A stretch of 64,000 nt of DNA from Bacteroidota bacterium (GCA_024103355.1 JAGFIU010000042.1:54402-118401), one strand, 5' to 3'. Positions 34,428-44,159 are shown, numbered from the stretch's first letter. Made by a program: numbers and translations. The notes: generated from the sequence alone by a model not told the origin.

Positions 34428-35174
34428 ATGCTGTCAAAACTCAAATATCCCTTTTGGTATATATTCAAAGCACCTCAAAGAAAACTGTCTAAGGGCACTT
34501 TCAAAAGAGATTTACAGGGAGTCTTGAGATATAGTTTTCGTCTTTTCTTGAAAAACACCCCCGAACCTATTAGCATTTGCGTAGGAATATCTAATAGAAC
34601 AGAACAGTTTCTGCAGTTTGTGCTCCCTTCCATCATTGCTTTAGAGCAAAAAACGGATGTTGAACTCTCTGTATATGATATGGGAAGCACAGATTTTGAC
34701 TTATTATCAGAGTCAATTAAAAATCAATGGAAGGGTAAATTGATTATCAATCATACTGATGAAAAGTTTTCTCGTGCGAAGGCGTTTAACAAAGCCGTAA
34801 TACAAAGCACCGGAGATATCATTTTCCTTTGCGATGCAGATATGTCACTTCCGGTTGATTTAATTAAGCATATTCGCAAAATTGTAAAACCCGGAATTGC
34901 TTGGTTCCCTATCTGCTATGCTTTGCCACCTCCTAATACTTCTAAGAAAGGAAAATGGCTTTGGTATAGTGCCAAAGGAATACTGGCTTGTTATAAAACT
35001 GATTTTGAGAAGGTGGAAATGCTTGATGAGCAATTTGTATCATGGGGTGGAGAAGATATTGATTTATGGGAACGCTTTCATAAAAACAACTTTGTTGTAA
35101 TTAGACAGAAACTCAGAGGATTAATCCATCACTATCATCCACCTGTTGAAGGTGCAGCAGATTATTTTGCTTGA
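34428..35174 (+). CDS. Glycosyltransferase family 2 protein with galactosyltransferase-like C-terminus
   Basis: This 248-residue protein has a GT-A fold (ISICVGISNRTEQFLQFVLPS; the nucleotide-sugar metal site FLCDADMS, a DxD motif). Its C-terminal half resembles the domain seen in polysaccharide synthases such as chondroitin polymerases (FVSWGGEDIDLWERF). No transmembrane helix is visible. The acceptor is unknown. It is a single gene convergent with the PurF-like gene; the stops are 2 bp apart. Confidence 0.83.
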   Translation: MLSKLKYPFWYIFKAPQRKLSKGTFKRDLQGVLRYSFRLFLKNTPEPISICVGISNRTEQFLQFVLPSIIALEQKTDVELSVYDMGSTDFDLLSESIKNQWKGKLIINHTDEKFSRAKAFNKAVIQSTGDIIFLCDADMSLPVDLIKHIRKIVKPGIAWFPICYALPPPNTSKKGKWLWYSAKGILACYKTDFEKVEMLDEQFVSWGGEDIDLWERFHKNNFVVIRQKLRGLIHHYHPPVEGAADYFA

Positions 35175-35176
35175 TA

Positions 35177-37069
35177 TCAATAAGCTCTGGAAGGGTTCTT
35201 TTCGTAGAAGTAACAAAATGAACGATTGACAACCCTATTTCCTCCCGGTGTCGGGTAGTCACCTGAAAAATACCAATCACCTAAATTATCGGGACATGCT
35301 TTGTGTAGCCCTTCTATTGATTGAAACACAATTTCAACTTCCGGCTCAAAGTCTTTGGGTGTAAGGATTTCAGATATCTTTTTTGTTATTTCTTCTTCAC
35401 TGACAAGGTTATATAAGTCTTTTACCTTGTTTTCTATTTGTTCTAATGGTTTTTGATTTTCTGCCTTGCAGCTTTGATAAACTTCCTCAAGTTTATGAGT
35501 CATTTTTTTCTCTTTCAACAATTCCAATACAGCATTAAAGGCCACAAACTCTTTCATTCTGCTCATGTCTATTCCATAGCAGTCAGGATATCTGATTTGG
35601 GGACAAGATGAAACCACTATCACTTTTTTGGGCGATAATCTTCCCAATATGCTTAGAATGCTATCGCGCATAGTAGTTCCGCGCACGATAGAGTCATCAA
35701 CAATCACAAGGTTATCTACTTTGGGTTTGATAGAACCGTATGTGATGTCATAAACAGAGCCAACCAAGGCACCTCGCTCTTTTTCGTTGGTGATAAAAGT
35801 ACGTATTTTTGTGTCTTTAATAAGCACTTTCTCTCTTCGTGCGTTGTTTCTGAACAAGGATTGCAGATAATCCTCAGTGAGAATTTCTTTGTTGTTGAGT
35901 ATATCCTTAATTTTTTTGTTATCAAGCCAGTCATTAATTCCGTCAATCAGTCCATAAAAGCAGGTTGCAGCAGTGTTGGGGACATAGGACAATACGGTGT
36001 TTTCAAGGTCATAGTTGAGTTTCTTAAGAATTTCAGGTGCAAGTAATTGTCCCAACATCCTACGCTCTTTGTAAATATCTCTGTCATTTCCTCGGGAAAA
36101 ATAAATTCTTTCAAAAGAGCAGCTCTTTTTCTCTTTTGCAGGCATGATTTCTTCTGTTTTCCAGCTTTTGTCTGCTTTGATAATCAGTGCGTGCCCTCTT
36201 TCTAATTCTTTAACATCATCGGGTTGAAGGTCAAATACAGTGCAAATAGCAGCGCGTTCGGAAGCCCCGACAATAAATTCATCATTGGCATAGTAATAAG
36301 AAGGTCTGATACCGTTGGGATCTCGGATAATAAATGAGTCTCCGTTACCTACAATTCCCACAAGGTTGTATGCACCGTCAAAATCTTTTACACTGCGTTT
36401 GAGAATTTTTGCAAGGTTTAGTTCTTGTTTGATTTTTTCTGTAATCTCAATATTGGGAACTCCTTGGTCTTTATATTTTCTAAAGATTATTTCATTTTCT
36501 TCATCCAAGAAATGACCGATTTTCTCAAGCATGGTGACATTCGAACTGATTTCTTTGGGTTGTTGTCCTAAGTCAATGAGCGTTTGAAAAAGCTCATCAA
36601 CATTAGTTAAATTGTGATTTCCTGCAATCATCAGGTTTCGGCTCATCCAATTATTCTGTCTCAAAAAGGGATGGATATTCTCCATTTTATTTCCGCCCTC
36701 TGTACCATACCTGAGATGACCTAACATCACTTCTCCGGCATAAGGAAAATGTGTTTTAAGCCATTCAGTATTTTCTTGCATATCCTTTGGTAGTGAATTG
36801 TATTGTCCGAGTATGTGTTCAAACAAATCTGCTACAGAACTTTTGCTGTTTGACCGCTTGCGTGCAATGTATCGGTGACCAAACTCGGGATTAAGTTTTA
36901 CAACTCCGATCCCTGAACCATCTTGACCGCGATTCAGTTGTTTTACCATGAGTAATCTTATTCGTGATAATCCCCATAGTGGTTCGTTGTATTTTTCTTT
37001 AAAGTATTCAAGCGGTTTTAGCAGTCTGATAAAGGCTATCCCGCACTCGTGTTTGATAGAATCACTCAT
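35177..37069 (-). CDS. Amidophosphoribosyltransferase-like class II glutamine amidotransferase
   Basis: The 630 residues exceed typical PurF (~470-510). The N-terminal nucleophile is Cys9 after a short propeptide (HE-CGIAF). The glutaminase half has GHLRYGTEGG and the Asn-Gly-type region AGNHNLTNVDELF. The phosphoribosyltransferase half has the PRPP loop LVIVDDSIVRGTTMRDSI. Extra length lies in inserts and a C-terminal tail. Bacteroidota often carry this long form in addition to regular PurF, so first-step purine synthesis is likely but not certain. A TACTTTTG box (minus strand, 37087-37094) precedes it. Confidence 0.82.
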   Translation of the reverse strand: MSDSIKHECGIAFIRLLKPLEYFKEKYNEPLWGLSRIRLLMVKQLNRGQDGSGIGVVKLNPEFGHRYIARKRSNSKSSVADLFEHILGQYNSLPKDMQENTEWLKTHFPYAGEVMLGHLRYGTEGGNKMENIHPFLRQNNWMSRNLMIAGNHNLTNVDELFQTLIDLGQQPKEISSNVTMLEKIGHFLDEENEIIFRKYKDQGVPNIEITEKIKQELNLAKILKRSVKDFDGAYNLVGIVGNGDSFIIRDPNGIRPSYYYANDEFIVGASERAAICTVFDLQPDDVKELERGHALIIKADKSWKTEEIMPAKEKKSCSFERIYFSRGNDRDIYKERRMLGQLLAPEILKKLNYDLENTVLSYVPNTAATCFYGLIDGINDWLDNKKIKDILNNKEILTEDYLQSLFRNNARREKVLIKDTKIRTFITNEKERGALVGSVYDITYGSIKPKVDNLVIVDDSIVRGTTMRDSILSILGRLSPKKVIVVSSCPQIRYPDCYGIDMSRMKEFVAFNAVLELLKEKKMTHKLEEVYQSCKAENQKPLEQIENKVKDLYNLVSEEEITKKISEILTPKDFEPEVEIVFQSIEGLHKACPDNLGDWYFSGDYPTPGGNRVVNRSFCYFYEKNPSRAY

Positions 37070-37086
37070 TGTATTAATCGAGGATG

Positions 37087-37094
37087 CAAAAGTA
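37087..37094 (-). promoter_or_regulatory. Promoter -7 box of the PurF-like gene
   Basis: CAAAAGTA on the plus strand is TACTTTTG on the minus strand, 18 bp upstream of the ATG. Confidence 0.45.
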
Positions 37095-37464
37095 TAAGTT
37101 TATTGAGTTATTTGAATACATTAACCGATGATTGATAAATATCTTTCTATTTTAGATTGAAAACATGTCAGTACAAACCTAAACACCTTTTTAGAGACAT
37201 CTTTGGTGATAGGTACCGTTCTAGGACACACAAACCATAAAATAGAAATAGTTCTAAAATTCATCCTGTTTGCTCACTTCCTATTGTTAGGTCAGAAACA
37301 GCAATGCTCATATTAGTTGCCGCCCAAACAGAAATCTCAATGGTCAGGGTACCTAAAGGGGTTATTTTATGCTTTTGAATTACAGTTTATGATTTTGAAA
37401 CCTCACAGTTTTGAAAACAATTTCTTTGAATAATTTAAGAATCTTATCGGACAAATAAGTCAAG
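37095..37464. other. Non-coding gap with no recognised feature
   Basis: About 370 bp of AT-rich sequence between the PurF-like promoter and the M16 peptidase stop. I see no convincing reading frame, tRNA-like fold, tandem repeat or terminator. It could be a decayed gene, but no protein similarity is visible. Confidence 0.6.
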
Positions 37465-38763
37465 TCAGGATTCTGGGATATAGGATAACATACCCAAGTT
37501 ATCTTCTTTGAACAAGCGATTAGCTGTTTCCAATAAATCTTCCGCTGTTATTTGATTGACTTGTGTCAGAATTTCTTTGAGAGTAAATAAGTTATCGCCT
37601 TGCAGCCATTGCCTGCCTAACGCAATCGCAGATGAAAGTTTGTTTTCTTCTGCCAACATAATTTGTCCCGTAAATTGGTTCAGTGCATTTTGCATCTGAA
37701 GTTTTCCGAATTTTTGCTGAGTTAGCTTTTTCAGTTCTTTTCGGATGAGTCCTATAGTTTTGTCCAAGTGTTTGTTGTCAGTTCCGGCAAAACAATGAAA
37801 GAATCCAACATCTGAAAAGTGTGTAGAACCTGCTTCTATGTTATAGGTAAACCCGTATTTCTCTCTTATGGCAAGGCTCAGCCGTGAGTTGAGTGCAGGG
37901 CCTCCCAATATGTTCATTAGCAATGTTTCTTTCAATCTGTCAGGAGAATTTGACTTTGTGGCTTCGCCACCCAGCATCACATAGCTTTGAGCAAAATCAG
38001 TTTTCTTTACGATTGATTCAATATGAATCTTTTTGAACGGTTTTCTTGTGTCGCCAAAATTCAAACTCTGATAAGTTGCAGCGGGTTCTGTGCAGGCATA
38101 TTTTTCTATTTTTTTAAAAATTTTCTCTGCCGGGAGATCTGATACAACCACAAAAACCATGTTCTCAGGTTTGTAATAAGTTGAAGTGAAATCTATTAAA
38201 ATCTTTGGAGTTATGGTATCTAAACTGTTTTCGGTTCCTAAAATATTGTTGTCAAGAGGATGACCTTTGAAAATCAACTCCTGAAATTCATCAAAAATAT
38301 GGTCATCAGGCGAATCTTCATACATGTTGATTTCGTCTTTAATCACTTTGATTTCTTTATGAAGTTCTTTTTGCGGAAATACAGAATGATAAGCCACATC
38401 AAAAAGAAGTTCAACCGCTCTTTCCAAAAAAATCTCATAAATGGAGCTGTATAGTACCGTAACTTCTTTGGTAGTGTATGCGTTGATTTCACCGCCAACA
38501 GAGTCAATCCGATTGAGGATATGAAATGATTTGCGCTTTTTAGTACCCTTAAAAAGCATGTGTTCCATGCAGTGCGCAGTGCCCATATATGCCCGGTCAT
38601 CTCTGGAGCCGGCATTGATTACCAATCCGCAATGTGCGACATGGGAGTGTGGAATTTTTTTATACAAAATACGCAACCCGTTGGGTAGCGTTTTGAAAAT
38701 CAGATTTTCTCCTATTACTTCTAAATTGCTTGCACTGTTATAGAGTTGTTGACTGTAATTCAC
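37465..38763 (-). CDS. M16 family zinc metallopeptidase (PqqL/insulinase-like)
   Basis: This 432-residue protein has the inverted zinc motif HCMEHMLFKG (HxxEH) near residue 47 and the distal Glu of the site near EINMYEDSPDD. The C-terminal half is the second M16 domain. It has no signal peptide, so it is probably cytoplasmic, as in bacterial processing-peptidase-like proteins. It overlaps the FabK-like gene end by 26 bp, so they are probably co-transcribed. Confidence 0.9.
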   Translation of the reverse strand: MNYSQQLYNSASNLEVIGENLIFKTLPNGLRILYKKIPHSHVAHCGLVINAGSRDDRAYMGTAHCMEHMLFKGTKKRKSFHILNRIDSVGGEINAYTTKEVTVLYSSIYEIFLERAVELLFDVAYHSVFPQKELHKEIKVIKDEINMYEDSPDDHIFDEFQELIFKGHPLDNNILGTENSLDTITPKILIDFTSTYYKPENMVFVVVSDLPAEKIFKKIEKYACTEPAATYQSLNFGDTRKPFKKIHIESIVKKTDFAQSYVMLGGEATKSNSPDRLKETLLMNILGGPALNSRLSLAIREKYGFTYNIEAGSTHFSDVGFFHCFAGTDNKHLDKTIGLIRKELKKLTQQKFGKLQMQNALNQFTGQIMLAEENKLSSAIALGRQWLQGDNLFTLKEILTQVNQITAEDLLETANRLFKEDNLGMLSYIPES

Positions 38764-39685
38764 TTATAGCTGTATTATATTCACTCACAAAAGATTTCAT
38801 AATATCCTCAACAGAATCAATGCTGTCAAAGAGTGCTGAAATCTGACCAATTTCTAATTCACCTTCTTCCAAATCGCCTTCAAACATTCCTTTTTTTGCT
38901 CTCCCTCTGCCCAATAGCTCTTGCAATTCTTCTTTGCTCGCCCCTCTTGTGTATGCTTGTTGTACTTTTTCAAAGAAGCCGTTATGCAACAATCTAACCG
39001 GTATCAACTCTTTTAGAGTTAACATGGTGTCACCGTCTTTTGACTCAATAATTCTTTCTTTAAAACGGGTATGCCCGGAAGATTCCTTACTTGCTGCAAA
39101 CCGAGACCCTACTTGCACTCCATCTGCTCCCAAAGCCATTGCAGCCGCCATCGCTCTCCCGCTGCCTATGCCCCCTGCTGCTATCAGAGGCAAGGTTGTC
39201 ACTTTCTTTACCAATGGAACTAAACACATAGTAGTAGTTTCCTCTCTGCCGTTGTGCCCTCCGGCTTCAAAACCTTCTGCTACAATTGCATCTACACCAC
39301 TTTCTTCACTTTTGATTGCAAACTTGGTGTTTGCAACTACGTGAACCACTTTAATCCCGTGTTCTTTAAACAATGGAGTCCATTTTGCGGGATTGCCGGC
39401 TGAGCTAAATACGATTTTGATACCTTCTTTGATAATAATGTCAATATGGTCGTTTACTTGAGGATATATCAAAGGCAGGTTTACGCCAAATGGCTTTTGG
39501 GTTGCTTTCTTGCATTTTTGGATATGTTCTTCCAAAATATGCGGATACATAGAACCTGAGCCAATCAGCCCCAATCCACCGTGATTACTCACTGCTGACG
39601 CTAGTTCCCAACCACTGTTCCATATCATTCCTCCTTGGATGATAGGATATCGAATACCAAAAAGTGCTGTGATTCTGTTTTGCAT
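38738..39685 (-). CDS. Nitronate monooxygenase/FabK-like flavoprotein
   Basis: This 315-residue TIM-barrel FMN protein has GIRYPIIQGGMIWNSGWELASAVSNHGGLG at the N-terminus, GFEAGGHNGREE and LPLIAAGGIGSGRAMAAAMALGADGVQVGSRF. The fold serves both nitronate monooxygenases and FabK enoyl-ACP reductases; sequence alone does not decide. A TAGCTTTG box (minus strand, 39694-39701) precedes it by 9 bp. Confidence 0.85.
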   Translation of the reverse strand: MQNRITALFGIRYPIIQGGMIWNSGWELASAVSNHGGLGLIGSGSMYPHILEEHIQKCKKATQKPFGVNLPLIYPQVNDHIDIIIKEGIKIVFSSAGNPAKWTPLFKEHGIKVVHVVANTKFAIKSEESGVDAIVAEGFEAGGHNGREETTTMCLVPLVKKVTTLPLIAAGGIGSGRAMAAAMALGADGVQVGSRFAASKESSGHTRFKERIIESKDGDTMLTLKELIPVRLLHNGFFEKVQQAYTRGASKEELQELLGRGRAKKGMFEGDLEEGELEIGQISALFDSIDSVEDIMKSFVSEYNTAISELQSTTL

Positions 39686-39693
39686 TTGCTGCG

Positions 39694-39701
39694 CAAAGCT
39701 A
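39694..39701 (-). promoter_or_regulatory. Promoter -7 box of the FabK/NMO-like gene
   Basis: CAAAGCTA on the plus strand is TAGCTTTG on the minus strand, so the start codon is nearly at the transcript end. Confidence 0.45.
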
Positions 39702-39808
39702 ATCTAAATTGAAAGAATATTCTTAGACATTAAACCCTGTACTTTTTATTTAGATTTGGTTTATAATCCTTGATGCCAATTCTTATACAGAACACTGTTG
39801 TTCTTGGT

Positions 39809-39816
39809 TATCTTTG
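39809..39816 (+). promoter_or_regulatory. Promoter -7 box of dxs
   Basis: TATCTTTG ends 9 bp before the ATG at 39826, so the dxs transcript should be leaderless or nearly so. The upstream TTG candidate at 39814 lies inside this box and is excluded. Confidence 0.5.
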
Positions 39817-39825
39817 CACGCTGAA

Positions 39826-41574
39826 ATGAGTTTGTTAGAAAAGATTAATTCTCCCTCCGATTTAAAGAAACTGAATCAGGAAGAATTGCTTGTATATGCG
39901 AATGAGCTGCGCAGTTTTATCATTGACAGTGTGAGCAAAACCGGTGGCCATTTTGCGGCAAACCTCGGTGCGGTGGAACTTTCGGTGGCTTTGCATTATG
40001 TGTTTGATACTCCTGAAGATAAATTGGTTTGGGATGTTGGTCATCAGTCCTATCCACACAAGGTTATTACCGGCAGAAGGGATGCTATGACTGCAATCAG
40101 ACAGTTTGAGGGAATATCGGGATTTCCAAGAATGAGTGAAAGTAAGTTCGATGCCTTTGGTACAGGTCATTCTTCTACATCCATTTCTGCCATTACGGGA
40201 ATGGCGGTAGCTGACAAACTTCAGAACAAAAACAACAAACATATTGCGGTTATTGGAGACGGTGCTTTGTCTGCCGGACAAGCATTTGAAGGATTGAATA
40301 ATCTTGGTTTTCTCAAATTGCCTGTGATTGTTATTCTGAATGATAACCACATTGGCATTGACCCTGTTGCAGGTGCTTTGAATGATTATCTCAAATCATT
40401 GGAAGAAGGGAAGCCAAACTTGTTTACACGCTTAGGATTTGATTATAAAGGCGGAATTGATGGTCATAATTTGGGACAACTCATTGAAGTTCTTAAAGAG
40501 GCAAAACAAACTACCAAACCACTATTGCTTCATATCAAAACCATCAAAGGCAAAGGATTTAAGCCGGCAGAGCTTGAACAAACCAAATGGCATGCTACCA
40601 GTGGCTTTGATAAAATAAATCCTTTAGGTCACAAGAGTGCCAACGTAGGAGAAAAATTTCAGGATATTGCAGGTTCAAAACTGTTGCAGCTTGCAGAACA
40701 GCATTCGGATGTGGTGGCGATTACCCCAGCGATGGTGAGTGGCAGTTCACTTCATTTTATGCAAAACAAGTTTCCTGAAAGGGTTTTTGATGTAGCTATT
40801 GCAGAACAACATGCGGTAACTTTTGCTGCAGGATTGGCTGCCGGTGGTTTACGACCTTTTTGTTTTTTGTATTCTACTTTTTTGCAAAGAGCGATGGACC
40901 AGATTATTCATGATGTCTGTTTGCAGGATTTGCCGGTAGTTTTTTGTATTGACAGAGCCGGGTTGGTGGGAGAAGATGGTGCTACCCATCACGGAGTTTT
41001 CGACCTTAGCCTGCTCAATGCTATTCCCAATGCAGTGATTTGTGCCCCGGCTACTTTGAACGAATTGGAAATGATGATGGACTTTGCCTATAACTATACC
41101 GAAACTCCTGTTTTTATTCGTTATCCAAGAGGTGTCGGTAATAAAAACATGCAGTCCGGTTCGGAAATTATTTTAGGCAAGTCGCAAAAGGTTAAACAAG
41201 GGGAGAAGATTGCGCTGCTTTCTTATGGCACTATGCTGGAAAAGGCTGTGGAGATATGCAACAATCTTGAAAATCACGGATTGAAACCGACTTTGATAAA
41301 TATGCAGTTCCTCAAACCTTTGGATGAACAAACTTTAAATGAGTTGTCATCAAGCCACACACATTTCTGTACCCTTGAAGATGCTGCTGTTATTGGGGGA
41401 TTAGGCTCTGCTGTGAGTATGTGGTTGCATCGCCATGATAAACAAACAAAACTCTTGACATTGGGTATTCCTGATGAATTTATTCCACATGGAAAAACAG
41501 CTCGTTTATTCGATTACTGTGGACTTGGTGCGGATGAGGCCGCTTTCCAAATACTTAATTTTGCAAACTCATAA
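39826..41574 (+). CDS. dxs: 1-deoxy-D-xylulose-5-phosphate synthase (short form)
   Basis: DXS condenses pyruvate and glyceraldehyde-3-phosphate with thiamine diphosphate, the first step of the MEP isoprenoid pathway. From the ATG at 39826 it has 582 residues, about 40 fewer than usual. The deletion is in the flexible linker after NDNHIGIDPVAGALNDYL. Core motifs remain: DVGHQSYPHKVITGRRD, the ThDP site GDGALSAGQAFEGLNN, GLVGEDGATHHGVFDL and the C-terminal IPDEFIPHG. Confidence 0.93.
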   Translation: MSLLEKINSPSDLKKLNQEELLVYANELRSFIIDSVSKTGGHFAANLGAVELSVALHYVFDTPEDKLVWDVGHQSYPHKVITGRRDAMTAIRQFEGISGFPRMSESKFDAFGTGHSSTSISAITGMAVADKLQNKNNKHIAVIGDGALSAGQAFEGLNNLGFLKLPVIVILNDNHIGIDPVAGALNDYLKSLEEGKPNLFTRLGFDYKGGIDGHNLGQLIEVLKEAKQTTKPLLLHIKTIKGKGFKPAELEQTKWHATSGFDKINPLGHKSANVGEKFQDIAGSKLLQLAEQHSDVVAITPAMVSGSSLHFMQNKFPERVFDVAIAEQHAVTFAAGLAAGGLRPFCFLYSTFLQRAMDQIIHDVCLQDLPVVFCIDRAGLVGEDGATHHGVFDLSLLNAIPNAVICAPATLNELEMMMDFAYNYTETPVFIRYPRGVGNKNMQSGSEIILGKSQKVKQGEKIALLSYGTMLEKAVEICNNLENHGLKPTLINMQFLKPLDEQTLNELSSSHTHFCTLEDAAVIGGLGSAVSMWLHRHDKQTKLLTLGIPDEFIPHGKTARLFDYCGLGADEAAFQILNFANS

Positions 41575-41586
41575 ATTGAATCTATT

Positions 41587-42312
41587 ATGAAAAATAAAAT
41601 GAAAGTTGAAGTATGGAGTGACATCATGTGTCCCTTCTGTTATATAGGCAAAAGGCATTATGAGGCTGCAATAAAAGAGTTTGCCAATAGCCAAAATATC
41701 GAACTAATCTGGAAGAGTTATCAGTTAGACCCTGAGATTCCTGAAAAAATAGAATCTCTGGTTGATGTTTATCAATACTTAGCAGACAGAAAAGGCATTA
41801 GTTATGACCAATCGGTTCAGATGCACAAAAGAGTGCTGGAAATGGCCGATGCTGCCGGCTTGCATTATAATTTAGATAAACTTGTAGTAGCTAACTCTTT
41901 CAAAGCACACCGAGTGATTCAGTTTGCAAAAACAAAAGGATTGGGAGATATGGCAGAAGAAGTTTTTTTTGAAGCGTATTTCATCAACGGCAAAGACTTA
42001 GCTGACGATAAAACATTAGCCGAACTCGGGGAGAAAATTGGATTGAGCGAAAGCGATGTTCAAGAAGCACTCACAAACGATGAGTATGCCTATACCGTTA
42101 AGCAGGATATCATGGAATCACAACAAATAGGAGTTACCGGAGTTCCTTTTTTTGTATTCAACAGAAGATATGGTATTTCGGGTGCACAACCTGTTGAGGC
42201 TTTCGTACAAACATTGAATCAATCTTTTGAAGAATGGAGAAAGGAGAATCCTGAAATAAAAATAGAAGTACAAAATGGCCCATCCTGCACTCCGGACGGA
42301 CATTGTGACTAA
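41587..42312 (+). CDS. DsbA family oxidoreductase (FrnE-like)
   Basis: This 241-residue thioredoxin-fold protein has the active site CPFC (VEVWSDIMCPFCYIGKRHYE) and cis-Pro region ITGVPFFVFNRRYGISGAQP-like (GVTGVPFFVFNRRY). There is no signal peptide, so it is cytoplasmic, as in FrnE-type disulfide oxidoreductases linked to oxidative stress. A C-terminal pair of Cys lies in GPSCTPDGHCD. The gene starts 12 bp after dxs; co-transcription is likely. Confidence 0.88.
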   Translation: MKNKMKVEVWSDIMCPFCYIGKRHYEAAIKEFANSQNIELIWKSYQLDPEIPEKIESLVDVYQYLADRKGISYDQSVQMHKRVLEMADAAGLHYNLDKLVVANSFKAHRVIQFAKTKGLGDMAEEVFFEAYFINGKDLADDKTLAELGEKIGLSESDVQEALTNDEYAYTVKQDIMESQQIGVTGVPFFVFNRRYGISGAQPVEAFVQTLNQSFEEWRKENPEIKIEVQNGPSCTPDGHCD

Positions 42313-43038
42313 TTATTTGTATTTGTTAATCAGTTCATTGATTTGCTCATAAGTGTGCAAACCGGATTGATAATACAAGGCTTCATTATTTTTGAATAAC
42401 ATCAAGGTAGGAATCCCTGTGATTTTATACTTCTCAGCCAAAGCAACTTCATTGTCAGTATTGATTTTTAATACCGTTACATCATCTGCTCTTTCTTCTT
42501 TGATGCGGTTAACATCAGGTTCCATCATCTTGCAGGGTCTGCACCAATCTGCATAGAAATCAACCATAACCAATTTTTCTCCTTTGATTTCTTCATAAAA
42601 CTTTTCGGAAGCAGATAACCTTCTTTCTCCGGTAACAGGGTCTGTGTTGACAGTAGGTAAACTACTGCTTCTCCAACCCAAAAGCCCTTGATTGAGTTCT
42701 TTTACTTTAAACCCTTGTTTTGCAAGAATATCTCCGGCTTCTTTGCTTCTTGAACCTGAAAGGCAATAAACATAGATTGTTTTGTTCTTGTCTAATGTTT
42801 GTATTTGCTTTTCAAAATCCGGATTACTTACATCCATATTTAGTGCTCCTTCGATACGGCTGACACTAAACTCTTCGGGTGTTCTGACATCGAGCAAAAT
42901 CGCATTGGATGATTCTTTTTGATATTCGGATTGAAATTCTTGTGGTGATAGATTTGCAATCTGAGAGTTCTTTTGAGAACACGACTGGAAGGATAAGATT
43001 GCTGACGAAAGGATAAATAAATAAATGATTTTTTTCAT
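42313..43038 (-). CDS. Lipoprotein with rhodanese and thioredoxin domains
   Basis: This 241-residue protein has a lipoprotein signal (ILSFQSC). A rhodanese domain (~30-125) carries the active Cys in VYCLSGSRSKEAG, and a thioredoxin domain (~130-241) carries FYADWCRPCKMMEPD (WCRPC). It should act in the periplasm on disulfides or sulfane sulfur. The fusion of both domains is frequent in Bacteroidota. The gene is convergent with the FrnE-like gene, ending directly next to it. Confidence 0.87.
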   Translation of the reverse strand: MKKIIYLFILSSAILSFQSCSQKNSQIANLSPQEFQSEYQKESSNAILLDVRTPEEFSVSRIEGALNMDVSNPDFEKQIQTLDKNKTIYVYCLSGSRSKEAGDILAKQGFKVKELNQGLLGWRSSSLPTVNTDPVTGERRLSASEKFYEEIKGEKLVMVDFYADWCRPCKMMEPDVNRIKEERADDVTVLKINTDNEVALAEKYKITGIPTLMLFKNNEALYYQSGLHTYEQINELINKYK

Positions 43039-43135
43039 TTTGATTGAATTTTAGTTTTTGAAAGTACAAAAATAAGACAGATATGGTTTGTCTTTTTTAT
43101 TTCTCTACAAAAGTAGCTTTGAATAGATTGAATAT

Positions 43136-43420
43136 TTACAGACCCAAGCCACCGGCTATTCCGGCAAATTGTCCTTTGAGTTGTTCCGATAGCTCTTCTT
43201 GTGCGGCATTGATAACCAAAGCAAGCATCTCTTCAATCTCTTTTTTATTTTTGTCCTGAAAGAAATCATCTGCAAATGTGATGCTCTCAACTTTGTTTAG
43301 GCCTGTCAGCACCACTTTGATACCTAAATTTTCTTTCACTACCCTGATTTCTGCCAATTTTGCTTTCATTTCTTCTGCTTGCTTTTTCAGTTCAAGCATC
43401 TTACTGATATTTCCGAACAT
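43136..43420 (-). CDS. YbaB/EbfC family nucleoid-associated protein
   Basis: The ATG at 43420 (MFGNISKMLELKKQAEEMKAKL) gives 94 residues, normal for YbaB, which binds DNA as a dimer. The longer frame begins too close to the promoter box. A TATCTTTG box (minus strand, 43445-43452) lies 25 bp upstream. Confidence 0.88.
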   Translation of the reverse strand: MFGNISKMLELKKQAEEMKAKLAEIRVVKENLGIKVVLTGLNKVESITFADDFFQDKNKKEIEEMLALVINAAQEELSEQLKGQFAGIAGGLGL

Positions 43421-43444
43421 ATTTCTTATCTTTTTTTGGAGCTG

Positions 43445-43452
43445 CAAAGATA
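43445..43452 (-). promoter_or_regulatory. Promoter -7 box of the YbaB gene
   Basis: CAAAGATA on the plus strand is TATCTTTG on the minus strand, the same octamer as in the CRISPR repeats and in the dxs promoter. Confidence 0.5.
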
Positions 43453-43508
43453 TGAAACTAAAGGCTTGTCTTATAAACTCTGTTTTGAGTTTATTTGCAG
43501 GCTCAAAA

Positions 43509-44159
43509 ATGGGAAAAGGAAAACTTCAAAAATTTGCGGAATACAATGCAATGGAACATACCTTTGATGCAAAGGATACACATCTCAAAGGACAGTGGAA
43601 TGAATTGGTTTTTAAAAACAATAATCCTGTTGTGCTTGAACTTGCATGCGGAAGAGGTGAATATTCAGTAGGATTGGCAGCACTTTATCCTAACAAAAAC
43701 TTCATAGGTATTGACATCAAAGGGGCAAGAATGTGGAAAGGAGCTACTCAGGCTATAGAACAAAATTTATTTCATGTTGCATTCTTGAGAATTCAGATTG
43801 AGATGATTGAGCAATATTTTGAAAAGGATGAAGTTTCTGAAATTTGGATTATTTTTCCGGACCCACAGCCCCAAGAAAGTAGAATCAAGAAAAGATTAAC
43901 CTCGCCAAGATTCTTGGATTTATATAGAAAAATTGCAAAAAAGGATGCACTTGTTCATCTTAAGACGGATTCGCCCTTGTTATATGAATACACGAAAGAA
44001 ATCATTGCAGAGCAAGGCTTGCAGATAGTAGAAGATTGTTCAAATGTTTCGTTGTTGAATCCCAAACCTGATTTTCTTCAAATACAAACTTATTATGAAA
44101 AGTTGTGGTTGAAAGAAAAGCGTATTATCCGATTTTTAAAGTTTAGTTTAAATAAATAG
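43509..44159 (+). CDS. trmB: tRNA (guanine-N7-)-methyltransferase TrmB
   Basis: I start at the ATG at 43509 (MGKGKLQKFAEYNAM); the much longer upstream extension runs antisense through ybaB and is not credible. The 216 residues include the SAM-binding VLELACGRGEYSVGLAALYP, FIGIDIKGARMW and the catalytic region IWIIFPDPQP. It methylates G46 of tRNA. It is followed 8 bp later by the FecCD-type gene. Confidence 0.94.
   Translation: MGKGKLQKFAEYNAMEHTFDAKDTHLKGQWNELVFKNNNPVVLELACGRGEYSVGLAALYPNKNFIGIDIKGARMWKGATQAIEQNLFHVAFLRIQIEMIEQYFEKDEVSEIWIIFPDPQPQESRIKKRLTSPRFLDLYRKIAKKDALVHLKTDSPLLYEYTKEIIAEQGLQIVEDCSNVSLLNPKPDFLQIQTYYEKLWLKEKRIIRFLKFSLNK

Noticed and set aside
39826..41574. Frameshift or internal deletion damage in dxs
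   Set aside because: The missing linker is in frame and all active-site motifs on both sides are intact.
43278..43508. Upstream extension of trmB
   Set aside because: It is antisense to ybaB and adds a hydrophobic tract foreign to TrmB; the ATG at 43509 matches the family start.
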